In this document: positions 1 to 7,510 of the stretch, piece by piece | How the letters are laid out: every line of letters begins with the position of its first letter | How positions within the stretch are numbered: position 1 is the first letter of the stretch | From: Pseudomonadales bacterium | Lineage (GTDB): Bacteria > Pseudomonadota > Gammaproteobacteria > Pseudomonadales > Azotimanducaceae | NCBI GenBank assembly: GCA_028281005.1 | Contig: JANQKS010000055.1 | Coordinates: forward strand, 1-42,370 | Reading direction: 5' to 3' | DNA length: 42,370 bases | Program-made: the position numbers and the translations under genes | The notes under the pieces: generated by a model | Seen by the model: only the letters and a program-made list of their open reading frames with translations | Told to the model about the DNA's origin: nothing | Databases searched by the model: none

Positions 1-123
1 CTGCTCTAGCAGACCGCTTTGCTCGGCCACTCTAGCCAACAATGACCAGCCGCCAACACCGGTTAACTGAGCATCGGTGAAATCTATCTCGACCTTTGGG
101 GGATGAGGGATTATCTTAGTCAT
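1..123 (-). CDS. IS1380-type transposase, N-terminal fragment cut by window edge
   Basis: Reading the minus strand from an ATG at 123 gives 41 uninterrupted codons that run off the left edge. The peptide has a K-V-E-I-D-F-T segment near residues 10-16, an L-T-G-V-G-G turn near 20-25 and then a hydrophobic L-L-A-R-V helix. This pattern resembles the N-terminus of IS1380-family DDE transposases, but only about a tenth of such a protein is visible and no catalytic residue is included. The outer inverted repeat should lie in 124-293, between this start and the MFS gene; I could not pick it out by eye. If the assignment is right, an insertion sequence sits directly next to the exporter gene. Confidence 0.5.
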   Translation of the reverse strand, partial: MTKIIPHPPKVEIDFTDAQLTGVGGWSLLARVAEQSGLLEQ

Positions 124-293
124 AGGCGCACTTGTGAGGTGTGGGTTTCGTCACCTGGCATTTTGCCATTTCACCAAGCAATCTGCGCCTTTTTCACTTC
201 CCCACAAACAACACTAATGCCCTTATCCGGGAATCAAGGTAAAGCGGCTGCGGGCAGTGCTCCCAACCATGGCGATTCGGCTCGTGTGTTATC

Positions 294-1586
294 ATGTTCG
301 GCTGCTTTAACCGCGGATTCATTTTGGCCACCCGAGACATACGTCATACCCTTGCCGTTCGCAATTTCTTATGGCTGTGGGTGGGCAGCCTCGGCTCCTC
401 CTTCGCCATGAACATGCAGATCATCGCGCGCGGCTGGTTGGTGTATGAGTTGACTGAGTCGCCGTTGGATCTGGCGTGGGTCACCATGTCTTTTATGGTG
501 CCAACCGTGCTGTTCTCTCTTTACGGCGGCGTGTTGGCGGACCGTCTGAAGAAAAAGAAAGTCATCATCTGGGCGCAGACGCTTAATTGTCTGGCCACCG
601 TGGTGATGGCGGTCATCATTTTTTCCGCCCAGGTGACCTTTTGGGATTTCATCTGGTTTGGCTTCTTTAACGGCGCAGTGTTGGCGTTGTCGATGCCCGC
701 GCGCCAAGCGTTTGTGCCGGAACTGGTGCCGGATCACCTGTTGTTTGCCGCCATGGGTCTTAATACCACCGGTTGGAATTTGGCGCGAATTGTAGGCCCC
801 GCCTTTGCCGGACTGCTCATTGCGTTGATTGCCGGTGGAGACAAAACCTCAACGTTCGGCGTGGGTGTGGTGTATGTAGTGATTGCCACTCTGTATGGCA
901 TGTCGGCGGCCACCATGATGTTGATCGACAAAAGTGGACGAGTGAGCCAACAGAGCAAAGCCACCGCCTGGACTGACATGAAAGAGGGGCTGCGCTACGT
1001 CATGGCGCATCCGCCGGTGTTTGGCCTAATTGTGCTGTCCATCATTCCGTTTCTGTTCGGCATGCCGTTGAACACGCTGCTACCGGCATTTAACGAATCA
1101 GTCATGGGCGGCGGGCCCGACGACCTGGGATTTTTGGTGTCCGCCATGGGGGCTGGCGCAATTGTGGGGTCGTTAATGATGGCCACCATGGGTAGCCTAC
1201 GTAACAAAGGCGCATGGCTCATCATTACCTGTGTGGCATGGGGAGCCATCACCTCTGCTTTTGGTATGTCTCAAACTCCATGGTTGGTGTTTACCCTGAT
1301 TGCCGTGATTGGCTGGGTCAGCAGCTGGAACATGTCTCTAAACCGGGGTATGTTGCAGATGCAGGTAGACGATCATATGCGCGGACGCATCATGAGCATT
1401 GACATGATGTCCCACGGATTGATGCCGTTGGGGGTATTTCCGATAGCTTTGATTGCCGAACACTACGGCGTAGGCATGGCACTGGTGGCCAGCGGTTCCG
1501 CCTTTATTGTGTTGACCCTGTTGTGCGTCCTGTTTGTACCTTCGGTGCGCACCACCGATCAAGAGCGGCCCACAGCCGCCACCTGA
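294..1586 (+). CDS. MFS exporter, EntS-like (MFS_3) family
   Basis: A 430-residue major facilitator protein of the inner membrane with about 12 hydrophobic segments. The first helix pair begins with R-N-F-L-W-L-W-V-G-S, and the loop after helix 2/3 carries the A-D-R-L-K-K-K-K form of the MFS loop motif. Spacing and sequence fit the MFS_3 / enterobactin-exporter-like group, which pumps small molecules out by proton antiport; the substrate cannot be read. The start is uncertain: ATG 294 has no clear ribosome site, and an in-frame TTG at 324 would give a shorter N-terminus more typical of the family. It converges on the dehydratase gene with only 6 bases between the stops. Bases 124-293 upstream hold no gene I can support. 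Confidence 0.85.
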   Translation: MFGCFNRGFILATRDIRHTLAVRNFLWLWVGSLGSSFAMNMQIIARGWLVYELTESPLDLAWVTMSFMVPTVLFSLYGGVLADRLKKKKVIIWAQTLNCLATVVMAVIIFSAQVTFWDFIWFGFFNGAVLALSMPARQAFVPELVPDHLLFAAMGLNTTGWNLARIVGPAFAGLLIALIAGGDKTSTFGVGVVYVVIATLYGMSAATMMLIDKSGRVSQQSKATAWTDMKEGLRYVMAHPPVFGLIVLSIIPFLFGMPLNTLLPAFNESVMGGGPDDLGFLVSAMGAGAIVGSLMMATMGSLRNKGAWLIITCVAWGAITSAFGMSQTPWLVFTLIAVIGWVSSWNMSLNRGMLQMQVDDHMRGRIMSIDMMSHGLMPLGVFPIALIAEHYGVGMALVASGSAFIVLTLLCVLFVPSVRTTDQERPTAAT

Positions 1587-1592
1587 TCGACT

Positions 1593-3263
1593 TTAGGTGA
1601 CGCAACCGAGCGTGGCGTCCGCAACAGATTGTTGGTAGCGTCGCAGCAGCGCTGTTGTTGCATGGGGTTTCGGCAGCGTCCAGTGGCTATGCCGCTCGTG
1701 CAGTTCAGCGGCTGATACCTGTAACGTCAGCACCCCGGTTTCGCTATTGATGATGATGCGATCGCCGTCGCGAACAAGCGCGATGGGCCCGCCGTCATAA
1801 GCTTCAGGGGTGACGTGACCCACCAGCGTGCCGCGGGATCCACCAGAAAACCGTCCATCGGTAATGATGGCGATCTGCCCGCTTAACCCCGCCCCGGCGA
1901 CACCAGCGGACACCCTCAGCATCTCCGGCATACCGGGTGCGCCGCGTGGACCGACGTAACGAATAATCATGGCCGAGCCTGGCGCGACTTCACGGTCATC
2001 GAGGGCGGCAAGCGCTTGCTCCTCACTGTCAAACACCCGCGCCAATCCTTCGAAGCGCACCGAGGTACCCGGCACAACTTTGGCAAGGGCTCCGTTTGGG
2101 CTGAGATTGCCGTGTAGCACACGCAAATGGCCGGTGGGCTGGATGGGATCCGCAAGTGGGCGAATCACTGGTTGAGCCGCCTGCAGGTCCGTCGCTTCTT
2201 CGAGGTTGTCAGCCAGTGATAAGCCGGTGATGGTGGGGATGGTGCCGTCGATCAAGCCGTCGTCTAACAAACGTTTGAGCACGGCGGGCGATCCGCCGAT
2301 TTCAGCGATGTGCTCCATGGTATAGCGCCCGGTGGGCCGCAGGTCACCCAGGACTGGGGTTTGCGCGGAAACGGCTTTGACGTCATCCAGCGTCAGCGGC
2401 ACACCCGCGGTGTGGGCTGCGGCGAGTAAGTGCAGCACCACATTGGTGGAACCACCAAGCGCGCAGGTCACCGCCAGCGCGTTGCGTAACGACGCGCGTG
2501 AAATCAGATCCCGTGGGCACAGGTTGCGCCGCACCAAATCCGTGAGCAGAACCCCGGCACGTTCAACCTCTTTGATTTTGTCAGTGCTGGTGGCCAGGTT
2601 CGACGCGGATCCAGGCAATGTAAAACCCATCACCTCCACGGCGAAGGCCATGGAACTGGCGGTAAACATGCCAGCACAGGCGCCCGGACCGGGACATGCC
2701 TGTCGCAGCAGTTCTTCACGGGTATCTTGTGAGAGGGTACCGCTGGCCATTTCCCCCCATGATTCAAATGCGTCGATGATGTCCAGTTGCCGATCCGCCA
2801 GGCGCCCGGTGCGAATGGCGCCGCCAAAGACCAGCATCGAGGGTCGGTTAACCCTCAACATCCCAAGCAGCAACCCCGGCAGGTTTTTGTCACAGCCGCC
2901 GATTCCTAGCAGTCCGTCTAACGCTTGCCCGCCCATGACCATCTCCACCGCATCCGCGATGTGCTCACGCGAGATCAAGCTATAGCGCATGCCCGGTGTT
3001 CCCATCGCCATCGCATCACTGACGCCGCAAGTGTCAAAGCGGTGGGCCACACCTCCGCTTTCGGCAAGTGCGGTGGCAGCACGTTGTGCTAGCTCCGGCA
3101 AGTGGGTGTTACATGGATTGCGGCTTAGGCTCACCGAGGCGACACCCAGCGCGGGTTTGTCAAAGTCATCCTCTGTATAGCCGGTCGCGTAGAGCATGGC
3201 GCGAGCGGCGCCATGACTGGGGTTGCGTAGAATTTGGTCGCTGGGTTTGGATGGGTCGGACAT
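1593..3263 (-). CDS. ilvD: Dihydroxy-acid dehydratase (IlvD/Edd family)
   Basis: A 556-residue IlvD/Edd dehydratase. IlvD converts 2,3-dihydroxy-3-methylbutanoate or -pentanoate to the 2-keto acid in valine and isoleucine synthesis. The three iron-sulfur cysteines are visible: N-P-C-N (C51), G-G-C-D-K-N-L-P-G (C124) and G-P-G-A-C-A-G-M (about C198), the arrangement of the [2Fe-2S] class. Mg-binding D-K follows the second cysteine. The frame is open upstream to 3467, but ATG 3263 is chosen because the family N-terminus (S-D-Q-I-x-R) begins just after it and the longer form would run through the divergent regulator. A sugar-acid dehydratase role is possible, since no ilv genes are nearby and a LysR regulator sits divergently. 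Confidence 0.85.
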   Translation of the reverse strand: MSDPSKPSDQILRNPSHGAARAMLYATGYTEDDFDKPALGVASVSLSRNPCNTHLPELAQRAATALAESGGVAHRFDTCGVSDAMAMGTPGMRYSLISREHIADAVEMVMGGQALDGLLGIGGCDKNLPGLLLGMLRVNRPSMLVFGGAIRTGRLADRQLDIIDAFESWGEMASGTLSQDTREELLRQACPGPGACAGMFTASSMAFAVEVMGFTLPGSASNLATSTDKIKEVERAGVLLTDLVRRNLCPRDLISRASLRNALAVTCALGGSTNVVLHLLAAAHTAGVPLTLDDVKAVSAQTPVLGDLRPTGRYTMEHIAEIGGSPAVLKRLLDDGLIDGTIPTITGLSLADNLEEATDLQAAQPVIRPLADPIQPTGHLRVLHGNLSPNGALAKVVPGTSVRFEGLARVFDSEEQALAALDDREVAPGSAMIIRYVGPRGAPGMPEMLRVSAGVAGAGLSGQIAIITDGRFSGGSRGTLVGHVTPEAYDGGPIALVRDGDRIIINSETGVLTLQVSAAELHERHSHWTLPKPHATTALLRRYQQSVADATLGCVT

Positions 3264-3281
3264 CTGAGCATGGCTCGCGAA

Positions 3282-3311
3282 TTGACTTGCAAGGCCAGGA
3301 TCATGTACGAA
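3282..3311 (+). promoter_or_regulatory. Candidate sigma70 promoter for the LysR gene
   Basis: TTGACT (3282-3287) and TACGAA (3306-3311) are separated by 18 bases, in the 78-base gap between the divergent dehydratase and LysR starts. The -10 match is only moderate. Its position downstream of ATG 3303 favours ATG 3342 as the true regulator start. Confidence 0.3.
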
Positions 3312-3341
3312 GTAGTGACGCCAGAGGTAATACTGAAACTG

Positions 3342-4259
3342 ATGACTTCCTATACCCAAGCGACTCAAGCGTTGAAGCAACTCACCTTCAAGCAGCTGCA
3401 GCAGTTTGTCGCCGTGGTGGACGCGGGAAGTGTGCAAGCGGGCGCGGAAGCGTTGCACATGGCGCAACCTCCCTTATCTCGCAGCCTTGCCAAATTAGAG
3501 GCAGTGGTTGGCGCTACGTTGTTGCGACGCACCCATGCAGGAGTTTCTCTGACACCGCAGGGGGAGGCGTTTTACGATGCCGCGGTCAATTTGCTGGCCA
3601 CAGCCGGGGCGGCTGTTGCCGGGGTTCGGCGTGCCAATGAAAAGCAAACCGCCAGTATGACCATTGGCTTTGTGACTCCGGCGTCGAACGGTCTTTTGGC
3701 AGATTTAGTGCGCCAACTGGATCGGCCCGAGCGCCCCGCCTTTGTGCGCTTGGTTGAAGCTACGGCGCGCACGCTGGTCGGTGATTTAGTGGAAGGCAAG
3801 GTTGATGTGGCGCTTGCCTATGGGCAGCAAACATTGCCAAGCATTCGTTGCAGAACAGTGTGCGCGGATGAACTGGTGTTAGCGGTGCCAGCTACTTGGG
3901 TCTGTGATGAAAAGCCGTTTGTGTTTGAACGCTTGGCCGACGAGCCCCTCATCTGCTTCCCCCAAGCAGAATCACCGCAGCTGTATCAAACCATCCAGGA
4001 GACGTTAAACAACTTGATCGGCGCGATCTCCCACGGACAAAGCGCGGTGCAAACCAGCACGATATTAGGGCTTGTCAGCGACGGCATGGGGTATGCATTG
4101 GTACCCAGGCGTGGTGTCGCCGTGCTTGCGCCTGGCCTGCGACTCATTGAACTTCCGACACACCATCACCCGTTGGAATTGTGCCTGTGGTGGCACGGCG
4201 CCTCTGAAAACCCGCTGGTGCACGAGCTGGTTAGCGTAGAAGATCTGTCGATCAGTTGA
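3342..4259 (+). CDS. LysR-family transcriptional regulator
   Basis: A LysR-type regulator of 305 residues from ATG 3342. The N-terminal winged helix-turn-helix is clear: L-T-F-K-Q-L-Q-Q-F-V-A-V-V-D-A-G-S, then the recognition helix with A-Q-P-P-L-S-R-S-L-A-K-L-E and the usual L-L-x-R-x-x-x-G-V-x-L-T-x-x-G wing. A periplasmic-binding-like effector domain follows. It is divergent from the IlvD-type dehydratase with a 78-base shared region, the classic arrangement for a LysR protein controlling its neighbour, so I infer that it regulates that gene in response to a small acid. Alternative in-frame starts lie at 3303 (ATG) and 3234 (TTG); they add residues not typical of the family. Confidence 0.85.
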   Translation: MTSYTQATQALKQLTFKQLQQFVAVVDAGSVQAGAEALHMAQPPLSRSLAKLEAVVGATLLRRTHAGVSLTPQGEAFYDAAVNLLATAGAAVAGVRRANEKQTASMTIGFVTPASNGLLADLVRQLDRPERPAFVRLVEATARTLVGDLVEGKVDVALAYGQQTLPSIRCRTVCADELVLAVPATWVCDEKPFVFERLADEPLICFPQAESPQLYQTIQETLNNLIGAISHGQSAVQTSTILGLVSDGMGYALVPRRGVAVLAPGLRLIELPTHHHPLELCLWWHGASENPLVHELVSVEDLSIS

Positions 4260-4272
4260 AACCGGATATTCA

Positions 4273-4782
4273 GTGCCCATACCAAGTACACGCGCGGAAC
4301 TCATCTCTCAGATTTCCTCATCGTTTGAGAAACTGCAGATTGAGCTTGATACAGCTGGACCCTCAATTAGTGGATTGAACTGTGTTGATGATTGGACGGT
4401 GAAAGATTTACTGGCTGTGCGGGTTTGGTGGACGCAAAGTGTGATCGACTGGGTGCAGGCAGGGCAGCGAGGAGAGATGCCAAGTCTCCCGGCGGAGGGT
4501 TACCGTTGGAGCGAAACACCTCGTCTCAATCAGCAGGTTGTTCAGTCTGCACACCCCTTGTCTTATCAAACCGTGCGCCGCCGTTTAGCACGCGGTTGTG
4601 AGCGGGTGATGCGCACTGTCGAACAGTTAGATGACCATGAACTTCTGGGTGTGGGTGTCTATGCCTGGGCTGGGAAATACCCGCTGTCGCGTTGGATATC
4701 AATTAACACGGCCCGGCAATATGTAACGGCCCGAACCTTTATCAGGCGGGCAGTGCGGGGCTCGAACGGGGTGTCTCCATAA
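4273..4782 (+). CDS. ClbS/DfsB family four-helix bundle protein
   Basis: A 169-residue protein beginning with GTG, 13 bases after the LysR stop and therefore probably co-transcribed. It matches the ClbS/DfsB family: P-x-P-x-T-R-A-E-L-I at the start, W-T-V-K-D-L-L-A near residue 40, G-Y-R-W-S-E-T in the middle, and a C-terminal W-A-G-K-Y-P-L-S-R-W-I-S-I-N-T segment. The best known member, ClbS, protects colibactin producers by hydrolysing the toxin cyclopropane; most members are DinB-like proteins of unknown substrate. Nothing here points to colibactin. Relation to the upstream regulator is unknown. Confidence 0.75.
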   Translation: MPIPSTRAELISQISSSFEKLQIELDTAGPSISGLNCVDDWTVKDLLAVRVWWTQSVIDWVQAGQRGEMPSLPAEGYRWSETPRLNQQVVQSAHPLSYQTVRRRLARGCERVMRTVEQLDDHELLGVGVYAWAGKYPLSRWISINTARQYVTARTFIRRAVRGSNGVSP

Positions 4783-5013
4783 GCATCGACTGATGGCCCG
4801 GTGTAATTCGATCTGAAAGCGTGTATAGTCTCAGCCACTTAGAAACCCCCTTCCGATCCTCATTCGAGTTCGAACTTTCCTCTCGCATTTAATCGGCTGT
4901 CGCTTCTATACAGAATCCACTGACACGTTGTTAGCGGATAGTCACATACGCGCAAATTGATGTAAGACCGGGAATGCGTGCTCAAAGGCTGAAAACAGCC
5001 AAGGAAATCAGGT
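4783..5013 (+). promoter_or_regulatory. Long leader of the RRM gene with SD-adjacent hairpin
   Basis: This 231-base non-coding stretch precedes the RNA-binding-protein gene. A candidate -10 element TATAGT lies at 4824-4829, which would leave a leader of roughly 180 bases. A 5-bp hairpin, GGCTG-AAAA-CAGCC (4987-5000), sits directly against the AAGGA ribosome site (5001-5005), eight bases before the ATG. Long structured leaders are common for cold-inducible RNA-binding proteins, so post-transcriptional or temperature control is plausible, but nothing here proves it. Confidence 0.35.
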
Positions 5014-5274
5014 ATGAAAATTTATGTTGGAAATCTCCCTTGGGGTGTCTCAAATAGCGATCTTGAAGGTCTATTTGCTACCATCGGAACCGTTGAATCC
5101 GCCCAAGTTGTGACCGACCGCGATAGTGGAAGATCCCGCGGGTTTGGTTTTGTAGAAATGGCGCAGAACGACGGTCAGAGAGCCATCTCGGAGTTGAATG
5201 GCCAGGAAGTAGATGGCCGTGCCTTACGCGTCAACGAAGCCCAATCAAAATCAAGGCAAGGTGGCAGATTCTAA
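5014..5274 (+). CDS. Small RRM-domain RNA-binding protein
   Basis: An 86-residue protein made of a single RNA recognition motif. RNP2 is I-Y-V-G-N-L at residues 3-8 and RNP1 is R-G-F-G-F-V-E-M near 43-50; the helix with A-I-S-E-L-N-G and the closing strand A-L-R-V-N-E-A are also present, followed by a short basic tail ending R-Q-G-G-R-F. Such stand-alone RRM proteins occur in gammaproteobacteria and cyanobacteria and often respond to cold or act as RNA chaperones; the targets here are unknown. The start has a good AAGGA site. Two small genes follow on the same strand, the first beginning just past a strong hairpin. Confidence 0.9.
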   Translation: MKIYVGNLPWGVSNSDLEGLFATIGTVESAQVVTDRDSGRSRGFGFVEMAQNDGQRAISELNGQEVDGRALRVNEAQSKSRQGGRF

Positions 5275-5287
5275 AACCAATTGAGAC

Positions 5288-5312
5288 CCGGGCCGCGACA
5301 GCGGCCCGGTTT
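5288..5312 (+). terminator. Hairpin after RRM gene (terminator or attenuator)
   Basis: A perfect 9-bp GC-rich stem, CCGGGCCGC / GCGGCCCGG (5288-5296 and 5301-5309), with a GACA loop is followed by only three T residues. The short T-run and the GGAGG ribosome site of the next gene seven bases later suggest partial termination or an RNA-stability element rather than a full stop. Confidence 0.6.
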
Positions 5313-5325
5313 CCCGGAGGCTGTA

Positions 5326-5484
5326 TTGCGAAAACCTAACTACTCACACGAAAAGCGTCAGCGTGAAATTGCCAAGCAAAAGAAGCGTGAGGCGAAAAAG
5401 CTGAAAAAAAGCGAGCGAGGCAATGCCGATGAAGAAAAAGGTACAGAACGAATCCACACCCAGTCAAAGACGCAAGATACTTGA
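5326..5484 (+). CDS. Small, highly basic conserved protein (52 aa)
   Basis: A 52-residue lysine/arginine-rich protein with TTG start. The start is supported by GGAGG (5316-5320) five bases upstream; an open frame extends to 5281 but would run through the hairpin. The first residues (R-K-P-N-Y-x-H-E-K-R-Q-R-E) followed by a run of K-K-R-E-A-K-K-L-K-K resemble a small uncharacterised family that I recall from other gammaproteobacteria; this would need a search to confirm. The charge pattern suggests nucleic-acid or ribosome binding, and the position after an RRM gene fits, but no function is known to me. Its 3' end overlaps the next gene in another frame. Confidence 0.65.
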   Translation: MRKPNYSHEKRQREIAKQKKREAKKLKKSERGNADEEKGTERIHTQSKTQDT

Positions 5485-5650
5485 GCAGGATGTTGAGGCA
5501 TTCCTCAAAGCAGGCAACAAGATTCAATATATAGACGACGGTGTGTCTGCTCAGGATCCGCAAGGAAAAGGGCAGCCGCTACGTTTAAGCCGGCCGAATG
5601 AAAAACAAGCGGCTTCATCAACGCAGAATCCTGATGCCACCAAAAAATAG
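5429..5650 (+). CDS. Small hypothetical protein (73 aa)
   Basis: A 73-residue protein overlapping the end of the basic protein by 56 bases in a different frame. ATG 5429 is preferred to ATG 5423 because GAGG (5417-5420) is eight bases away. After a K-K-K start it has an S-Q-R-R-K-I-L-E-Q-D-V-E-A-F-L-K-A-G-N-K helix and an I-Q-Y-I-D-D-G-V-S motif; short proteins with an A-F-L-x-x-G-x-x-I-x-x-I-x-x-G-V-S pattern are, as I recall, widespread in gammaproteobacteria and uncharacterised. The tail is polar and probably disordered. Overlap implies co-expression with the basic protein. Confidence 0.6.
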   Translation: MKKKVQNESTPSQRRKILEQDVEAFLKAGNKIQYIDDGVSAQDPQGKGQPLRLSRPNEKQAASSTQNPDATKK

Positions 5651-5689
5651 CAGGGCTTCGGTCGACCACGCTCAAGGTCAGCACCGGTT

Positions 5690-7372
5690 CTAACCCAGTG
5701 CCGCGATGGCGTGTTCTCTCAATTGCCGCTTGAAAATTTTTCCGGACGCAATGCGCGGCAAAGGCTCGTGGCTGATCTGCAAATAGGTGGGAATCTTGAA
5801 CTTAGCCAGATGTTCGCTCAAAAATTGGCGCAGCTGCGCTTCGTCCAGGTCCCGTTCGGCATAAATGGTCGCGCCCACCTCTTCGCCCAGACGTTCATCG
5901 GGAATGGCGTACACACTGGCTTCTAGCACCAGTGGATGTTCGACCAGGGCAGCTTCCACTTCGCCGCAGCCAATATTTTCACCGCCGCGGATAATCAGGT
6001 CTTTAATCCGGTCGACGATGTAGAGGTAACCCCCGTCATCCAGGTACGCCACATCACCGGTATGTAGCCAACCGTCGGTAAACGTTTCGGCGTTGGCTTG
6101 TGGCCGCTGCCAATAACCCTGGATCACCGAAACGCCCCGAATCAGCAGTTCGCCGCGTTCACCAGCGGGTAACTCCTTGCCCTGTTCATCGATGACTTTC
6201 AGATCTACCACTGCGGATGCGCGGCCGGAGCTGGCAGGGTGCTCCAAATAATCCGCACCGCCGATACCGGTGCCGATGGCATTGGTTTCAGTCATCCCCC
6301 AGCCGGTATTGGGCAGCGCCGTGGCGAAGGAAGCTTCAATGTCCTTAACCTGCTCTGGTGCCCTTGCGGCACCACCACCGCCCACGGTGAGTAAAGAACT
6401 TAAGTCGCGGTTGGTTTGTTTAGCCGCCTGCACCAAATCGCCGGTCATGGCGGCCGGTGCGATAAAGGAGGCAATGCGTTCTGCTTCGATGAGCTCAGCC
6501 GCTGTTTGCGGATCCCATTTGTACATCGACACCAGCTTGCGCTGACTGCGATAGCTGGCCAAATACACGGCATGGGAGCCGGTGGCGTGGAACAACGGCA
6601 CTGCCAGCAGGGTCGCCACTTGGTAAGGCAGTTGAGGGGCTGACGCGCCGCTCATGAGCAGGCCACATTGCTGGTCGAGCTCCCAGGACATCAGCGCGCT
6701 TAAGATGTTGCGGTGGGTGGCTACCGCGCCTTTGGGAAAACCCGTGGAACCTGAAGTGTAGAAAATGGTGGCAGGATCATCTGGATGCACCTCCACAGCC
6801 GGCATATGTTGATTGTTAGCAGCAATGGTGATCACGTCTTCAAACGCCCGGCCTATGTGTACTGCTTGGTCGGGCCGGACCGCGATGACGTCGACTTCGA
6901 CGTTGTGGATGACTTGAGCAAGCCGCTGTAGTCGCTCCTGGTCTGCCAAGATAACCTTGGCGCCACAGTCGTTAAGGCCCATTTCCAGCTCTTCGGCTCC
7001 CCACCATGCGTTCATGGCCACGGCAATGGCGCCGATCGAGGTGGCCGCGGTGAAGGCCACAATCCACTCGGGATAGTTACGCATGCAGATGGCGATGCGG
7101 TCACCCTTTTGGATGCTGTAAACATCCTGCAAACAAGTGGCCAAACGGGCTGCCATTTGATACATCTCGGCGAAGCTGTAACGCTCGTTTTGGTACACCA
7201 CAAAGGTTGCGTCGCTGACGTTGTCGGCGTAGAGCTCGCGCAGAGAGTTGGGTGCATTCACAAACACCCGGCAGGGTACTTCGCGAATGTTCATGGGTTG
7301 TAACTCGTAAGGTTGGCCGGGGGCGGTCAGGCGCGCCAGCGCTTCGCTGCGAGTTAAGATTGTGTCAGCCAT
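5690..7372 (-). CDS. AMP-forming acyl-CoA ligase (ANL superfamily)
   Basis: A 560-residue class I adenylate-forming enzyme that activates a carboxylic acid to acyl-AMP and then acyl-CoA. The P-loop Y-T-S-G-S-T-G-F-P-K-G, the G-W-G-M-T-E substrate/adenine motif, the hinge Y-L-H-T-G-D-V-A ... I-V-D-R-I-K-D-L-I-I-R-G-G-E-N-I and the C-terminal catalytic lysine in S-G-K-I-F-K-R are all present. The substrate cannot be read; the sequence is typical of medium or long chain fatty or aromatic acid ligases. ATG 7372 is chosen over an open frame to 7450 because GAGGG lies just upstream. It is divergent from the amidohydrolase gene. Confidence 0.85.
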   Translation of the reverse strand: MADTILTRSEALARLTAPGQPYELQPMNIREVPCRVFVNAPNSLRELYADNVSDATFVVYQNERYSFAEMYQMAARLATCLQDVYSIQKGDRIAICMRNYPEWIVAFTAATSIGAIAVAMNAWWGAEELEMGLNDCGAKVILADQERLQRLAQVIHNVEVDVIAVRPDQAVHIGRAFEDVITIAANNQHMPAVEVHPDDPATIFYTSGSTGFPKGAVATHRNILSALMSWELDQQCGLLMSGASAPQLPYQVATLLAVPLFHATGSHAVYLASYRSQRKLVSMYKWDPQTAAELIEAERIASFIAPAAMTGDLVQAAKQTNRDLSSLLTVGGGGAARAPEQVKDIEASFATALPNTGWGMTETNAIGTGIGGADYLEHPASSGRASAVVDLKVIDEQGKELPAGERGELLIRGVSVIQGYWQRPQANAETFTDGWLHTGDVAYLDDGGYLYIVDRIKDLIIRGGENIGCGEVEAALVEHPLVLEASVYAIPDERLGEEVGATIYAERDLDEAQLRQFLSEHLAKFKIPTYLQISHEPLPRIASGKIFKRQLREHAIAALG

Positions 7373-7510
7373 TTGTCCCTCGTCTTTTTGAGTGCCTATG
7401 CATCGTCCATCTGCCAGGTGTTGGCGCTTGCCAGGCAAAGTAATCCCCAATCGAATTAGTGTACCCTAGCAAGTTCGCAAATATTGACGTGTGATGAGGC
7501 AGTGCGACCC

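Noticed and set aside
103-411. 102-codon plus-strand ORF at the left end
   Set aside because: Overlaps both the transposase start and the MFS gene; no ribosome site and no protein-like pattern.
2332-2985. 217-codon plus-strand ORF
   Set aside because: Antisense to ilvD, whose motifs are clear; low-complexity S/R/P-rich translation typical of shadow frames.
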